This document shows positions 7,826-16,040 of a DNA stretch of 16,040 nt, piece after piece. Source of the DNA: Gracilaria caudata (lineage: Eukaryota > Rhodophyta > Florideophyceae > Gracilariales > Gracilariaceae); NCBI GenBank assembly GCA_030374735.1, contig JASCIV010000595.1, positions 1 through 16,040 of the forward strand, in the 5' to 3' direction. Both the position numbers and the translations under genes were made by a program. The notes under the pieces are model-generated. The model did not search any database, was not told where the DNA came from, and saw only the letters and a list, made by a program, of their open reading frames with translations. Position 1 is the stretch's first letter, and every line of letters starts with the position of its first letter.

Positions 7826-9328
7826 ATGACTTTGCCAACCTTGCTTGTATCCACGTTGCTTCTATTCTCCGCTGCCATTGCCCTCGACCCTGCCTTTCGC
7901 GATGTAACAGTGCAAGCCGGAATCGACCTCCGCTCTGGAAAGGTCAAGAAATACGGCGGTCCCGCCGTCATCGATCTCGATCGCGACGGTCTGCTTGACC
8001 TGCTCTTCTGTCATCACGACTCAACCTTCACCGAGATGTACTTCAACAACGGCGACGGAACCTTCTCCAAGCCGCACTGGGGCATTTTCCACGACTCGCA
8101 CGGCTTCTCCGCCTTCCCCATCTCGCCGTGGCACAAGAACATGCGCTTCACGCTTTCCGTGGGCGGAAACTTCGGTCTCAACCCTGCCAATCCGCTCATG
8201 TTCGAGGTGAACCCGTACAACCGTTCAATTACGGAGGTCACTCAACAGGCCGGTATTACCGAGCGCGGTGGTCGCGGCAGAACGGCTGTTTACTTGGACC
8301 TGTCCATGGGCGCGCATCCCTACTGGCCTGATGTGATTTACACCAACGCCTGGGCACGAGAAGGCATTCACCAGTTCGCGTACGAAAATGTTGGCCACCA
8401 AAAGTACGCCGTTCGCACGCTGCAGGGCGGCTTTGAATGGACCAGAAACCCGCTGGCCGTTGTAACTGACATCGAGAACGACGGCATCATGGAAGTGCTG
8501 AGCTACTACTTTTTCACCGTGTGGAAGCTGGTGGCTCCATTCAACATGGTGGACGTGTCCGACTCGGTGTTGCCGCCCAACATGGCGCGGGAGGGTGTGG
8601 TTTCGGTTGCTGAAATTGACTTTGACGGCGATGGCGACATGGACCTTTACCTGGCCAGGGACAGAATCGGCTTCTGGATGCCAGATACCGTGTACCACGA
8701 CATTCTTCTTGAGAACCGTGATGGCCGTTACTTCGACGTGAGCGTACAGGCTGGAATTCCTCGCGCCACCAAGTCGCGCGGTGTGACCAGTGGTGACTTC
8801 AACAACGACGGCCTGATTGATCTTCACGTGTCGCAATATATGGGCGACGACATTGTGTTGCTCAACAACGGAAACGGCTCATTCCGACGTGCAGACGGGC
8901 TCACCAGTCACGCCGCCGACACGCGCGGCGACATGGCGGCAGCAGTTGACTACGACATGGACGGCAAGGTGGATCTGATCATGAGCGAGGGTGATCACGA
9001 TGACGTTTCTATTGGTGGCACTTATCGCGTGTTCAAGAACGTGATGGCGAGCAGCGGCAACCATGTGCACGTGCGCGTGGGCAACCCGTCTGACAGAAGC
9101 TGCACGCCGTTGAATGCGATTGTGATCGTGAAGGCAGGCGACTTGAGCATGATGCGTCGTGTAGGCTCTGCTGGTACGTCTGTGTCGCACTCTTACATGG
9201 AGACGTTACACTTTGGTCTGCGAGAGCGCGCGGTGGTGGACTCCATCTCGGTGCGATACACTAATGGAAAGGTGGAGACGGTCGAAAACGTGCGAGCGGG
9301 TGAGACTGTTGTGGTGGGTGTGTTGTAA
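7826..9328 (+). CDS. Secreted FG-GAP/ASPIC-UnbV beta-propeller (gene B)
   Basis: Gene B has 500 residues and aligns with gene A end to end without gaps, at about 80 percent identity by eye. Its ATG context CTCACAATGA resembles that of gene A. The signal peptide spans residues 1-19 (AIA, then LDPAF). Calcium loops are at 50-58 (DLDRDGLLD), 215-223 (DIENDGIME), 265-273 (DFDGDGDMD), 324-332 (DFNNDGLID) and 375-383 (DYDMDGKVD); the ASPIC/UnbV domain is at about 428-490. Cys62 and Cys426 are the only mature cysteines. It has sequons absent from A (NRS at 132, NGS at 350). Its third-position G/C is between that of A and C. In the middle of the propeller it is almost identical to A, while residues 146-218 are closer to C, a mosaic pattern. 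A poly-T stretch follows the stop. The role is inferred as for gene A. Confidence 0.9.
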   Translation: MTLPTLLVSTLLLFSAAIALDPAFRDVTVQAGIDLRSGKVKKYGGPAVIDLDRDGLLDLLFCHHDSTFTEMYFNNGDGTFSKPHWGIFHDSHGFSAFPISPWHKNMRFTLSVGGNFGLNPANPLMFEVNPYNRSITEVTQQAGITERGGRGRTAVYLDLSMGAHPYWPDVIYTNAWAREGIHQFAYENVGHQKYAVRTLQGGFEWTRNPLAVVTDIENDGIMEVLSYYFFTVWKLVAPFNMVDVSDSVLPPNMAREGVVSVAEIDFDGDGDMDLYLARDRIGFWMPDTVYHDILLENRDGRYFDVSVQAGIPRATKSRGVTSGDFNNDGLIDLHVSQYMGDDIVLLNNGNGSFRRADGLTSHAADTRGDMAAAVDYDMDGKVDLIMSEGDHDDVSIGGTYRVFKNVMASSGNHVHVRVGNPSDRSCTPLNAIVIVKAGDLSMMRRVGSAGTSVSHSYMETLHFGLRERAVVDSISVRYTNGKVETVENVRAGETVVVGVL

Positions 9329-9777
9329 CACTGGTGCTCCTTTTCTTTTTTTTGTTTGATAATAGTAACTCTTGTGTGTTTAATACAGTTAACATAAATA
9401 TCTTATAACTTGTCCTGTGCGACGCTGAGCAAATCGATTTGGAGAGGCGGTACACAAGCGAACTACGTTTTGTCTTGTCTAGGTTATGAACAATAAGACA
9501 GTTCTGGCAGTGACGCTGTAGGACAACGGTGAGCTTGTTCACAATGTTACAAGTGGAAGGAGAGCGCTGTTGAAAGATTTTGGTTGTTCGTCTATCCAAT
9601 GCGATGTTCGTTTGCCAACAAACATGTTGTTCATGGGACAATCGCAGCAAAGCAGAGAACTTGTCTGCGAAAGTTGCTTCATGAACGAGCTTTTCTTTTC
9701 TTAGCTCGTAACCAACGAGCGTCTCTCTTGTGTGTCGGAATTACGTTGAACCCTTTTTCGAACTGCTGGCGACAATC

Positions 9778-9803
9778 ACTGGCGCAAGTGACTGGCGCAA
9801 GTG
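9778..9803. repeat. Exact 13-bp tandem duplication
   Basis: ACTGGCGCAAGTG is present twice without spacing (9778-9790 and 9791-9803). It is a local slippage-type duplication in non-coding DNA with no further copies nearby. Confidence 0.85.
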
Positions 9804-9907
9804 GACTTTTTTTGAGCTCAAGGCTGTGCAGCACCAACCGCGTTCATAGATTTACACAGTATGAGGTGGCAGTCTCGATAGCAGTAAGGGTGGAATCGTT
9901 TTACGCA

Positions 9908-10051
9908 ATGGCGGAGATGCATGAGGGCGGTCGCTCGGAAGAGACTTTCGGCGTATTCCAAGGGGGTACTCTCAAATGCGCGGTGGAGCTGATTGTGAGA
10001 GGCGGAGCATTTTTCCTGTTGGCGGCGACAGCCGTTTTGTGTGTAGTGTAA
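9908..10051 (+). CDS. Possible 47-residue protein with hydrophobic C-terminus
   Basis: An ATG in a good context (CGCAATGG) opens a 47-codon frame. It starts polar (MAEMHEGGRSEE) and ends in a hydrophobic segment (about residues 28-47, GAFFLLAATAVLCVV), as in small tail-anchored proteins. No homology is recognised and there is no clear promoter. The longer frame around it starts only at a TTG. A frame this short can easily arise by chance. Confidence 0.12.
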   Translation: MAEMHEGGRSEETFGVFQGGTLKCAVELIVRGGAFFLLAATAVLCVV

Positions 10052-12331
10052 TTGGTTTATCGAAAGGGCAGAGAGGTTGTGGTTGCGGGCGTATATTATA
10101 TCATGCTGCACTAGTTATATGTTCAGATATGTTCCCGATGCGCTGCAATCGCGCGCACGAGATTGAATCTCGGTAACGCTTGGAAGCATAACACAGCGAG
10201 ATCGGGTGCTGCGTTGTGTTGTTGGTGGTGTAGAAAATAAGCCGTTGCGTTTATGACAACTTGTTTGCCGACACAAGTTGTCACGCACAACCGAAAATGA
10301 CACATGGGGTTGGTCGCGGTGGTTGGCGAGCTTCGAATTCACAGCGGTACTTGTGGCGGTGTATTTCGAAGCACTTGTTTGCTGCTGAAGACCTGTAGTT
10401 TTCGCGATGTGGACATCATTCGGCTGGGCGCCAGTAATATGCGCGCCAGTCATGGAATTGCACGCATTTCGGTCAAAAACACAGACGTCGCCCACGCGGC
10501 GCGAGCTGATACGACAGGCGCAACTGATTCATTTCTGTGCTCGTACAGGAGGACTCGTTGCTATGTGGACCGCGCATGAGCGGGAGAGGAATGGACTTGT
10601 CGCGCGATAGTGGATATTTTATGACGCAAAATTAACCTTCAGTACTACCCTACTGGTAACTGTGGTACCGGTGTTTTTCGGGGCGTATCTGTGACACGCA
10701 GGCGTTTACGCGTGGTGATTAGATGTTTATGTTCCAAAACAGAAGTCTAATCAGCGCTTGAATTGCTGAATTAGAGCTGGCGATGGAAAACTGACATGGC
10801 TGGAATGCGGACGTAAGCGAGGGAACACGCAAATGGTTTGCGGAAGCTGTAATTGTATGCATTAAGAGGAACTTTTGGAGCATCATGTTTTGTGGGTGTT
10901 GTGAAAGACAGAAATGGTTTGCAATTTGGGTAATAATGTTACTTGTGGCTGATCGCAGGCAATGATGTGGGTATGTACGTTTCATGCATTAAAAAGCACA
11001 GCATTAGGGAAGACAGGAATCGTGTTGTTGGGGAGCAACACCAGCTTGATTAGCCTTCTCCGTTTTGGATCAGAATTGAACGAGAAAGCATTTGGACATG
11101 TTGTTGAACGAGGCGCATGCTGTTGGATCAATAAAAGAACAGAGGAGTGGAGCTAGTAAGCGACGGTTAGCCTCGAAGACAGGCAAACGGCTTGTACACC
11201 TCGCTCTCTTCGAAGGCTGGAAAGAAGAAGCTCAAACTGTGAAGACGGCCTTTAATTATAAATCACATAAAAACACGTTAAGAAAAACCGTACAGCAATG
11301 CGCGTAATTCCATGAGGGCGGTACACGCTCCAAAGGTCATGGGGAGTGGCCGGGTGTAAACACACCTCGTGCGGCACTTTCTCTGTTTACACCAGCGCTG
11401 CCCCACACAACCTACAGCGTTGCCCCCACCTTTTCTGCGCTTGCGTGATGGGGGCCGAGTCAGCCGCCAGCGCACTCTGTTCAGCGTCTTCGTGTTGTCC
11501 GCATTTTTCTTGACGTTCACACATTGCTGCTGCGCGCGCGCTGAAAAAACGCATCCGTGTACACAGCACATGCGTGTACATGTTGCTGCATCAAAACTGA
11601 TTGTCACGTCCTCCAACCGCCTGCCCTCAGCGTGCTCTGCAGACGGGTGTTGGCGAGCAACGCCGGGCGGGACGGAGAGCGGTTGGGGGGAGGAGGGGAG
11701 GAAGAGGGACGAGAGCGAGCGGCCGTTTGAGTAGAAGCTCTGGTGCTCATTGTTGCGAGCGTATTAAAAACTTTTTTGCTGAATACCACGCGTTTACAGG
11801 TGGCCGGCGTCTGCTGCCACGCTCTTCTCCTTTTCGTTGCCCCGCTGTTTTCGATGCATTCCTACGGGGCTGTCTGCCGCTCTCGGGAACAGAGCATGCT
11901 TTTATTGCGTGCGTTGCGCAGTTTTGAGCGTGGGGGCGTGCGAGCAGCACAAACGTTCTGACGGTTGAGATGATGGAATCCACACAAAGAGCGTCAACTT
12001 GGCAACCAACGGCAAGAAGAGCAGTGACACGTGCTGCGCGCGTGCATGTGCTCCGCGCGCGCCGCGGCACTGAAACGATGCGTTCGCATTTTTGCTACAC
12101 TCCTTGTGCAAACAATGTCCCACGTCGCACGCGGCGCGCCCGCGTGCGAGCGTTTGCGCGGCGTGATGCGGATGGTAGACACTTCTGACGCGGTGCTGCC
12201 GGGGGGGGGAACGCGGGTTGGCGTTTGTGTGCTTTTGCTTTGTAAGCACGTCCGTGAGGCCACTTTTGAACCGCTGCCCATTTTTTTTTTTTCTGTGCAG
12301 CGTGTGGAGCTGAGTCAGCTCACGCTTTCTG

Positions 12332-12339
12332 TATATAAG
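12332..12339 (+). promoter_or_regulatory. TATA box of gene C
   Basis: TATATAAG, identical to the octamer before gene A, lies 107-114 bp upstream of the gene C ATG. Initiation about 30 bp downstream gives a leader of roughly 80 bases. Confidence 0.65.
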
Positions 12340-12445
12340 GAGAGGTGGTGCGCCCACTTCGCGGGCGCTGTGGTGTGCTTCAGTGACCTAACGCAGCTTT
12401 TTTCCGCAACGACTGCGCACTTTGCTCTGCCTCTTGCTAACAACT

Positions 12446-13957
12446 ATGACTGGGTTTAACTTGCTTTTAACAACTTTGGTGCTTCTGTTCGCGGCGGCTG
12501 TGGCGCAGACCCCGTCTTTTCGAGATGTGACCGTCGCGGCTGGCATTGATCTGCGGTCCGGCAAAGTGAAGAAATACGGCTCCCCATCTGTTGTGGACCT
12601 CGATCGCGACGGACTTCCGGACCTTTTGTTCTGTCACCACGATTCCACCTTCACTGAGATGTACTACAACCTTGGCAACGGCAAATTCGGGAAGACGAAC
12701 TGGGGCATTTTCCACGACTCGCATGGCTTCTCTCCGTTTCCGGTGTCTCCCTGGCACAAGACGATGAGATTCACGCTTTCCGTGGGCGGGAATTACGGTT
12801 TGGACCCGGCCAATCCTCTCATGTTTGAGGTCAATCCGTACGATCGATCCGTCAGACAGGTGACCAATGATGCTGGTATCACAGAAAGGGGCGGAAGGGG
12901 AAGAACAGCTGTGTATCTCGACCTGTCAATGGGCGCCCATCCGTACTGGCCAGACGTGATTTATACCAACGCGTGGGCAATTGAGGGCACGCATCAGTTT
13001 GCGTACGAGAATGTTGGACAAATGAAGTTCGCTCTCAGAACGCTTCAAGGTGGATTTGAATGGACGAGGAATGAGCTGGCTGCTGTCACAGATATTGATA
13101 ATGATGGCGTCATGGAGGTTCTGAGCTACTCTATGTTCACCGTGTGGAAGCTCGTGGGACCGTTCAACATGGTTGATATCTCTAGTACAGTACTGCCGCC
13201 GGGCATGTCCAGACAGGGAGTGGCGGCTGTCGCGGAGATTGACTTTGATGGCGATGGTGACTTTGACCTTTATCTGGCGCGCGATAGGTATGCAAGTTGG
13301 ATGCCTAGTGGTGCGTACCATGACATCTTACTTGAGAACCGCGATGGAAAATATGTCGACGTGAGCGAACGGGCTGGCATTCCAAGAGGTTCCAAGTCGC
13401 GGGGCGTCACCGCTGGCGACTTTAACAATGATGGCTGGATCGATCTTCATGTCTCGCAGTATCAGGGCACTGACTTTTTGCTGCTGAACAATGGAGACGG
13501 AACATTTACCAGAAAAGACTGGCTCACCGCACACGGGCCTGATACAAGGGGTGACATGACGGTTGGTGTTGACTACGACATGGACGGAAAGCTTGACCTC
13601 ATCATGAGTGAAGGCGATCATAGCGACGTTTCGATAGGAGGCTACTTCCGGGTGTACAAGAACGAGTTGAGTGGTGGCGGAAATTATCTACATGTGCGTG
13701 TTGGAAATCCGACCGATAGGAGCTGCACTCCGTTGAATGCAGTGGTCTTTGTCAAGACAGGAAATCTCACCATGATGCGACGTGTGGGATCTCCCGGAAC
13801 TGCGGTCTCTGTCTCGTACCTGGAGACATTGCACTTTGGATTGGGTTCTAGAACGACAGTGGATTCAGTGACAGTCAGGTATACTAACGGTGTTGTTGAG
13901 GAGGTTAGAAACGTAGATCACGGTCAGACAGTTTTCGTTGGCGTCGAAGGCGCGTAG
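12446..13957 (+). CDS. Secreted FG-GAP/ASPIC-UnbV beta-propeller (gene C)
   Basis: Gene C encodes 503 residues from the ATG at 12446 (context CAACTATGA). An upstream in-frame TTG at 12422 is not needed and would spoil the signal peptide (residues 1-20, AVA-Q). It aligns with A and B almost without gaps, one residue longer at the N terminus and two at the C terminus. Calcium loops are at 51-59 (DLDRDGLPD), 216-224 (DIDNDGVME), 266-274 (DFDGDGDFD), 325-333 (DFNNDGWID) and 376-384 (DYDMDGKLD). The ASPIC/UnbV domain spans about 429-491 and the only mature cysteines are Cys63 and Cys427. It is the most diverged copy, notably at 250-300 where DRYASWMPSGAYHD replaces DRIGFWMPDTVYHD. It has more A/T at third positions than A or B. 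It lies in tandem with B under its own TATA box. Function is inferred as for gene A. Confidence 0.9.
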   Translation: MTGFNLLLTTLVLLFAAAVAQTPSFRDVTVAAGIDLRSGKVKKYGSPSVVDLDRDGLPDLLFCHHDSTFTEMYYNLGNGKFGKTNWGIFHDSHGFSPFPVSPWHKTMRFTLSVGGNYGLDPANPLMFEVNPYDRSVRQVTNDAGITERGGRGRTAVYLDLSMGAHPYWPDVIYTNAWAIEGTHQFAYENVGQMKFALRTLQGGFEWTRNELAAVTDIDNDGVMEVLSYSMFTVWKLVGPFNMVDISSTVLPPGMSRQGVAAVAEIDFDGDGDFDLYLARDRYASWMPSGAYHDILLENRDGKYVDVSERAGIPRGSKSRGVTAGDFNNDGWIDLHVSQYQGTDFLLLNNGDGTFTRKDWLTAHGPDTRGDMTVGVDYDMDGKLDLIMSEGDHSDVSIGGYFRVYKNELSGGGNYLHVRVGNPTDRSCTPLNAVVFVKTGNLTMMRRVGSPGTAVSVSYLETLHFGLGSRTTVDSVTVRYTNGVVEEVRNVDHGQTVFVGVEGA

Positions 13958-14184
13958 TGATCTGCCGTTTTCTTCTTGCTGTACATAAATCTTGCAAACC
14001 CAATGTGTTTCCAGACTTGATTCGCTTCATGGCAGTGGTTCCCACGATGCATATGGAGATGCTGTGCTGTGACCGGTAAATTTCCGGGATGAGGTGAGTT
14101 GAAGATGACGTTGCTCTTCGTTATCCAAAGACTTGAGAGAGGTTTTGATGGCTACTCAAAAGCTGTGGTTGAGTATAGCTGCGC

Positions 14185-14388
14185 ATGCTCATCTTTATGA
14201 TACTAAAAAACACTTTCTGTTGCAAGCAACTACACAGAATTTTGACAGCAACTAAGTCTGCCTCCGCGGCAAAGTGTCATCGCCTGACATCCCTGATGAA
14301 TCATCCGATTCATGCGAAGGCGCTTGTTCTCCGGATGCTTTTTTCTGACATTGATGCCTTGTTTCAGCATCAAAATTACCAATGTTGA
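14185..14388 (+). CDS. Possible small protein, unrecognised
   Basis: This is a 67-residue frame with a true ATG, about 230 bp past the stop of gene C. The translation has balanced composition (for example HRLTSLMNHPIHAKALVLRM) but no motif, signal peptide or membrane segment that I recognise. It has no evident TATA box and may be a chance frame. Confidence 0.12.
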   Translation: MLIFMILKNTFCCKQLHRILTATKSASAAKCHRLTSLMNHPIHAKALVLRMLFSDIDALFQHQNYQC

Positions 14389-14389
14389 T

Positions 14390-14990
14390 ACAACAGAATT
14401 TTATTTCACCCTCCCCTATTATTCTGAAAGGAATTTAGTTTCTACAAATTTGTTAAGGCCATAGCAATACGAAGAACTCCCAATTCTTCTCAGCCCAACA
14501 AAATTTTAGAGAGTAGAGACCAACACAGATCCCAAAAACTAGTTCTTCTTTTATAATATATTTGCGCCTAAAAGTCAGTGTTAACGTTTCCTTACAAAAG
14601 AAAGACTCGCATATTTTGCTTTATTATTTCTTGCCAGCACATATTGCTTAAATTTGTACCAAAAAACTAATTTATTGAAGTTTTAGAAACCCCATTAAAA
14701 CCAAAAGCATCACAAAGATAAAAATAACTACAAATTTTGCTAAACAACGGAAACTTGTTGTTTAAACTATATACAGAAAGAATGCTTTACTTAGTTTTTT
14801 TAATTTATATTTTCCAAAACTTTTTACGAGAAAATTAGAAAAGTACTTTTATTTTAAACCACGCATAGTATATATATTCGTACTAAAAAATAATACATTT
14901 AGTAAATTTTAATTCTAGATAGAAACAGAGAAATATTTTGTATATAATTTTAAATAGTAATAATCACTTAAAATTTGGAAATTCTTGACA
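14390..14990. other. AT-rich island
   Basis: About 600 bp of visibly higher A+T than any other part of the window, with many A and T runs and almost no CpG. Boundaries are approximate. On the minus strand three consecutive short frames end in stops, one of them (around 14690-14760) encoding a strongly hydrophobic stretch. It could be an AT-rich insertion, an old transposon or organelle-derived DNA. Confidence 0.5.
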
Positions 14991-15327
14991 TCAAGCGCTT
15001 TGAAGCAGATGTTTAGACGGTGACTCTGGACAGTACAAAGATGATGATTACTGGGGCATTAGGTTGTAATCTGTGTCGTAAGACGAATGTCAACCTAAGA
15101 AAAACGCTTAAGAACAGTATCCAGCTATGATTGAGTCCGAAATTACTGGAACTATCTACCTAATTGTTATGGACTAGTAAGGCAAAATTTACGACAGAAA
15201 ATTCTCCACATTTAGAGTAATTTATGTAAAGAAAATCTAGATTCCAAAATACTGCGCCATCCATGCCTTTTATTCATGACACATCTGTGCAGTGCGGAAC
15301 CTCCGTATATTCTGCAGCATCATAGTT

Positions 15328-15746
15328 TTATGTGTACAAATGTTGGGTCGAAGACTTGAGAAATAGTTTGATCCTTAATTTTGGAATTGTATAGTGAGAA
15401 GTGCACATATTTTGGGTTGTTTTTTGTATTGCAGAGTTGGTCACACGCAAGAATGAGAAGTGAGATATTTCTATTTCGCCACATAGTTGTGCTTTAGTTA
15501 GATGCGGCAAGTTTACGCTTGCTTTCTTGACGTTAGGTCCACCGTTGTGTTGCTCAGATTTTGTTCCCTGGCATGAAGACCTATTCTTCTTTCTGATAAT
15601 GCGTCGTACAGTAGGGCTGGAGTATCCAACCGGCTCTATTGAGAGAAAGCAGTGCTTGTGCACTTTACCGCCTTATTAGTCGTACTACCTAGCGGCAGCA
15701 TTCTGCAATGTTTCACTAGAAAATGACAAAAATGAGTTCGACCCAT
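15328..15746 (-). pseudogene. Decayed Tc1/mariner-like transposase N-terminus
   Basis: Two overlapping minus-strand frames together resemble the start of the Tc1/mariner-type transposases common in algae and oomycetes. Frame one runs from an ATG at 15746 to a stop at 15636-15638 (36 residues, with LPLGSTTNKAV). Frame two (15663-15328, GTG-started, 111 residues) has a helix-turn-helix-like GYSSPTVRRIIRK, then GGPNVKKASVNLPHLTKAQL, which fits the usual G-rich linker plus LP…T…L second helix region, and then a segment ending SHYTIPKLRIK, reminiscent of the KPxLT region before the catalytic core. The frames would join by one frameshift near 15645. No DDE/D core is intact. The family call rests on motif order recognised by eye. 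Confidence 0.4.
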
Positions 15747-16040
15747 TTCAGAAATTCATTTTCTCATTTCAGTAACATAAAAGAATACGCCAAACCACAT
15801 CTGAGAAATGCCTGCATTCCAACCAGTTCCCACACCCAAGCATGAAGTTCTCTGCTTCAAAGAGAGGACATACATACGGAGTACAACGCCACCGAATGCG
15901 TTGTAGGTGAAGTGCAACGCCCCAGAATGGGGATTCTCCCTACTTAGTAGTTTTTCCCGGCTTCCCGGCTACTGTACTATTACTACTAGTAGTATGCCGC
16001 ACAGGCGGGATGGACACGTGTGTCACGGATGGTTCCGGAG

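Larger units (their letters stand above)
9329..12445. other. Intergenic region between genes B and C
   Basis: This 3.1 kb spacer has no supportable large gene. The B-proximal part (9329-11250) is AT-rich to mixed and holds a 13-bp tandem duplication (9778-9803) and one small ATG frame (9908-10051). The C-proximal part (11340-12330) becomes CpG-rich like the A/B spacer and holds three GTTTACA/TGTAAAC heptamers (11355, 11385, 11792), a purine-rich G-run stretch (11685-11711), a run of nine G (12201-12209) and a T run (about 12281-12291). Open frames through it have skewed composition and are not protein-like. Confidence 0.5.
13958..16040. other. Gene-poor region downstream of gene C
   Basis: No intact gene is recognised. 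It holds an unassigned 67-codon ATG frame (14185-14388), an AT-rich island (about 14390-14990), a decayed transposase-like segment (15328-15746, minus), a tandem pair of TTCCCGGC (15954-15969) and a 14-bp palindrome TACTACTAGTAGTA (15981-15994). The stretch 14990-15320 could carry further decayed parts of the same transposon, but the frames are too broken to say. Confidence 0.5.

Noticed and set aside
9584..10051. A 155-codon plus frame downstream of gene B
   Set aside because: It starts at TTG, and its first two thirds look random; only the last 47 codons from an ATG were kept, at low confidence.
12422..12445. Upstream TTG start for gene C
   Set aside because: Alignment with genes A and B and the signal peptide both point to the ATG at 12446.
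1..16040. CRISPR arrays, tRNA or rRNA genes and bacterial operons
   Set aside because: No regularly spaced repeats, no T-arm-like GGTTCGAAT element with a matching cloverleaf, no ribosomal RNA signature and no ribosome-binding-site-linked gene clusters were seen.

Overview
The window looks like nuclear DNA of a eukaryote with mostly intronless genes. Four complete single-exon genes, each with a predicted signal peptide, sit in 1.8-3.1 kb of non-coding DNA. Three of them have a clear TATA box 100-165 bp upstream of the ATG, with no Shine-Dalgarno or operon layout. Remnants that look like transposon DNA lie at the edges. A red alga (many have largely intronless genes) fits best, but this is an inference and no marker gene fixes the lineage.

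Layout: 1-1840 has no intact gene, but holds a broken coding-like tract (418-730, minus) and a 35-bp palindrome (741-775). 1841-2491 (minus) is a secreted microbial-type expansin: a six-stranded double-psi barrel followed by a CBM63-like domain. 2492-4495 is intergenic with stop-poor but unrecognised frames. 4496-5998 (minus, here gene A), 7826-9328 (plus, gene B) and 12446-13957 (plus, gene C) are three full-length paralogues of about 500 residues. They are secreted, calcium-loop-rich FG-GAP/VCBS beta-propellers ending in an ASPIC/UnbV domain, the architecture of the CRTAC1 family. A and B are divergent across a CpG-rich 1.8 kb spacer; C follows B in tandem after 3.1 kb. 13958-16040 holds an AT-rich island (about 14390-14990) and a decayed Tc1/mariner-like transposase N-terminus (15328-15746, minus).

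All four intact products should enter the secretory pathway, and the expansin and propellers plausibly act in the cell wall or extracellular matrix. The expansin would loosen polysaccharide contacts non-hydrolytically, while the propellers would be calcium-stabilised binding or adhesion proteins. No direct functional link between the two families can be read from the sequence. The most notable points are the local expansion of the ASPIC/UnbV propellers, the mosaic similarity of gene B to its two neighbours, and the Cys-enriched expansin with an altered aromatic binding surface.
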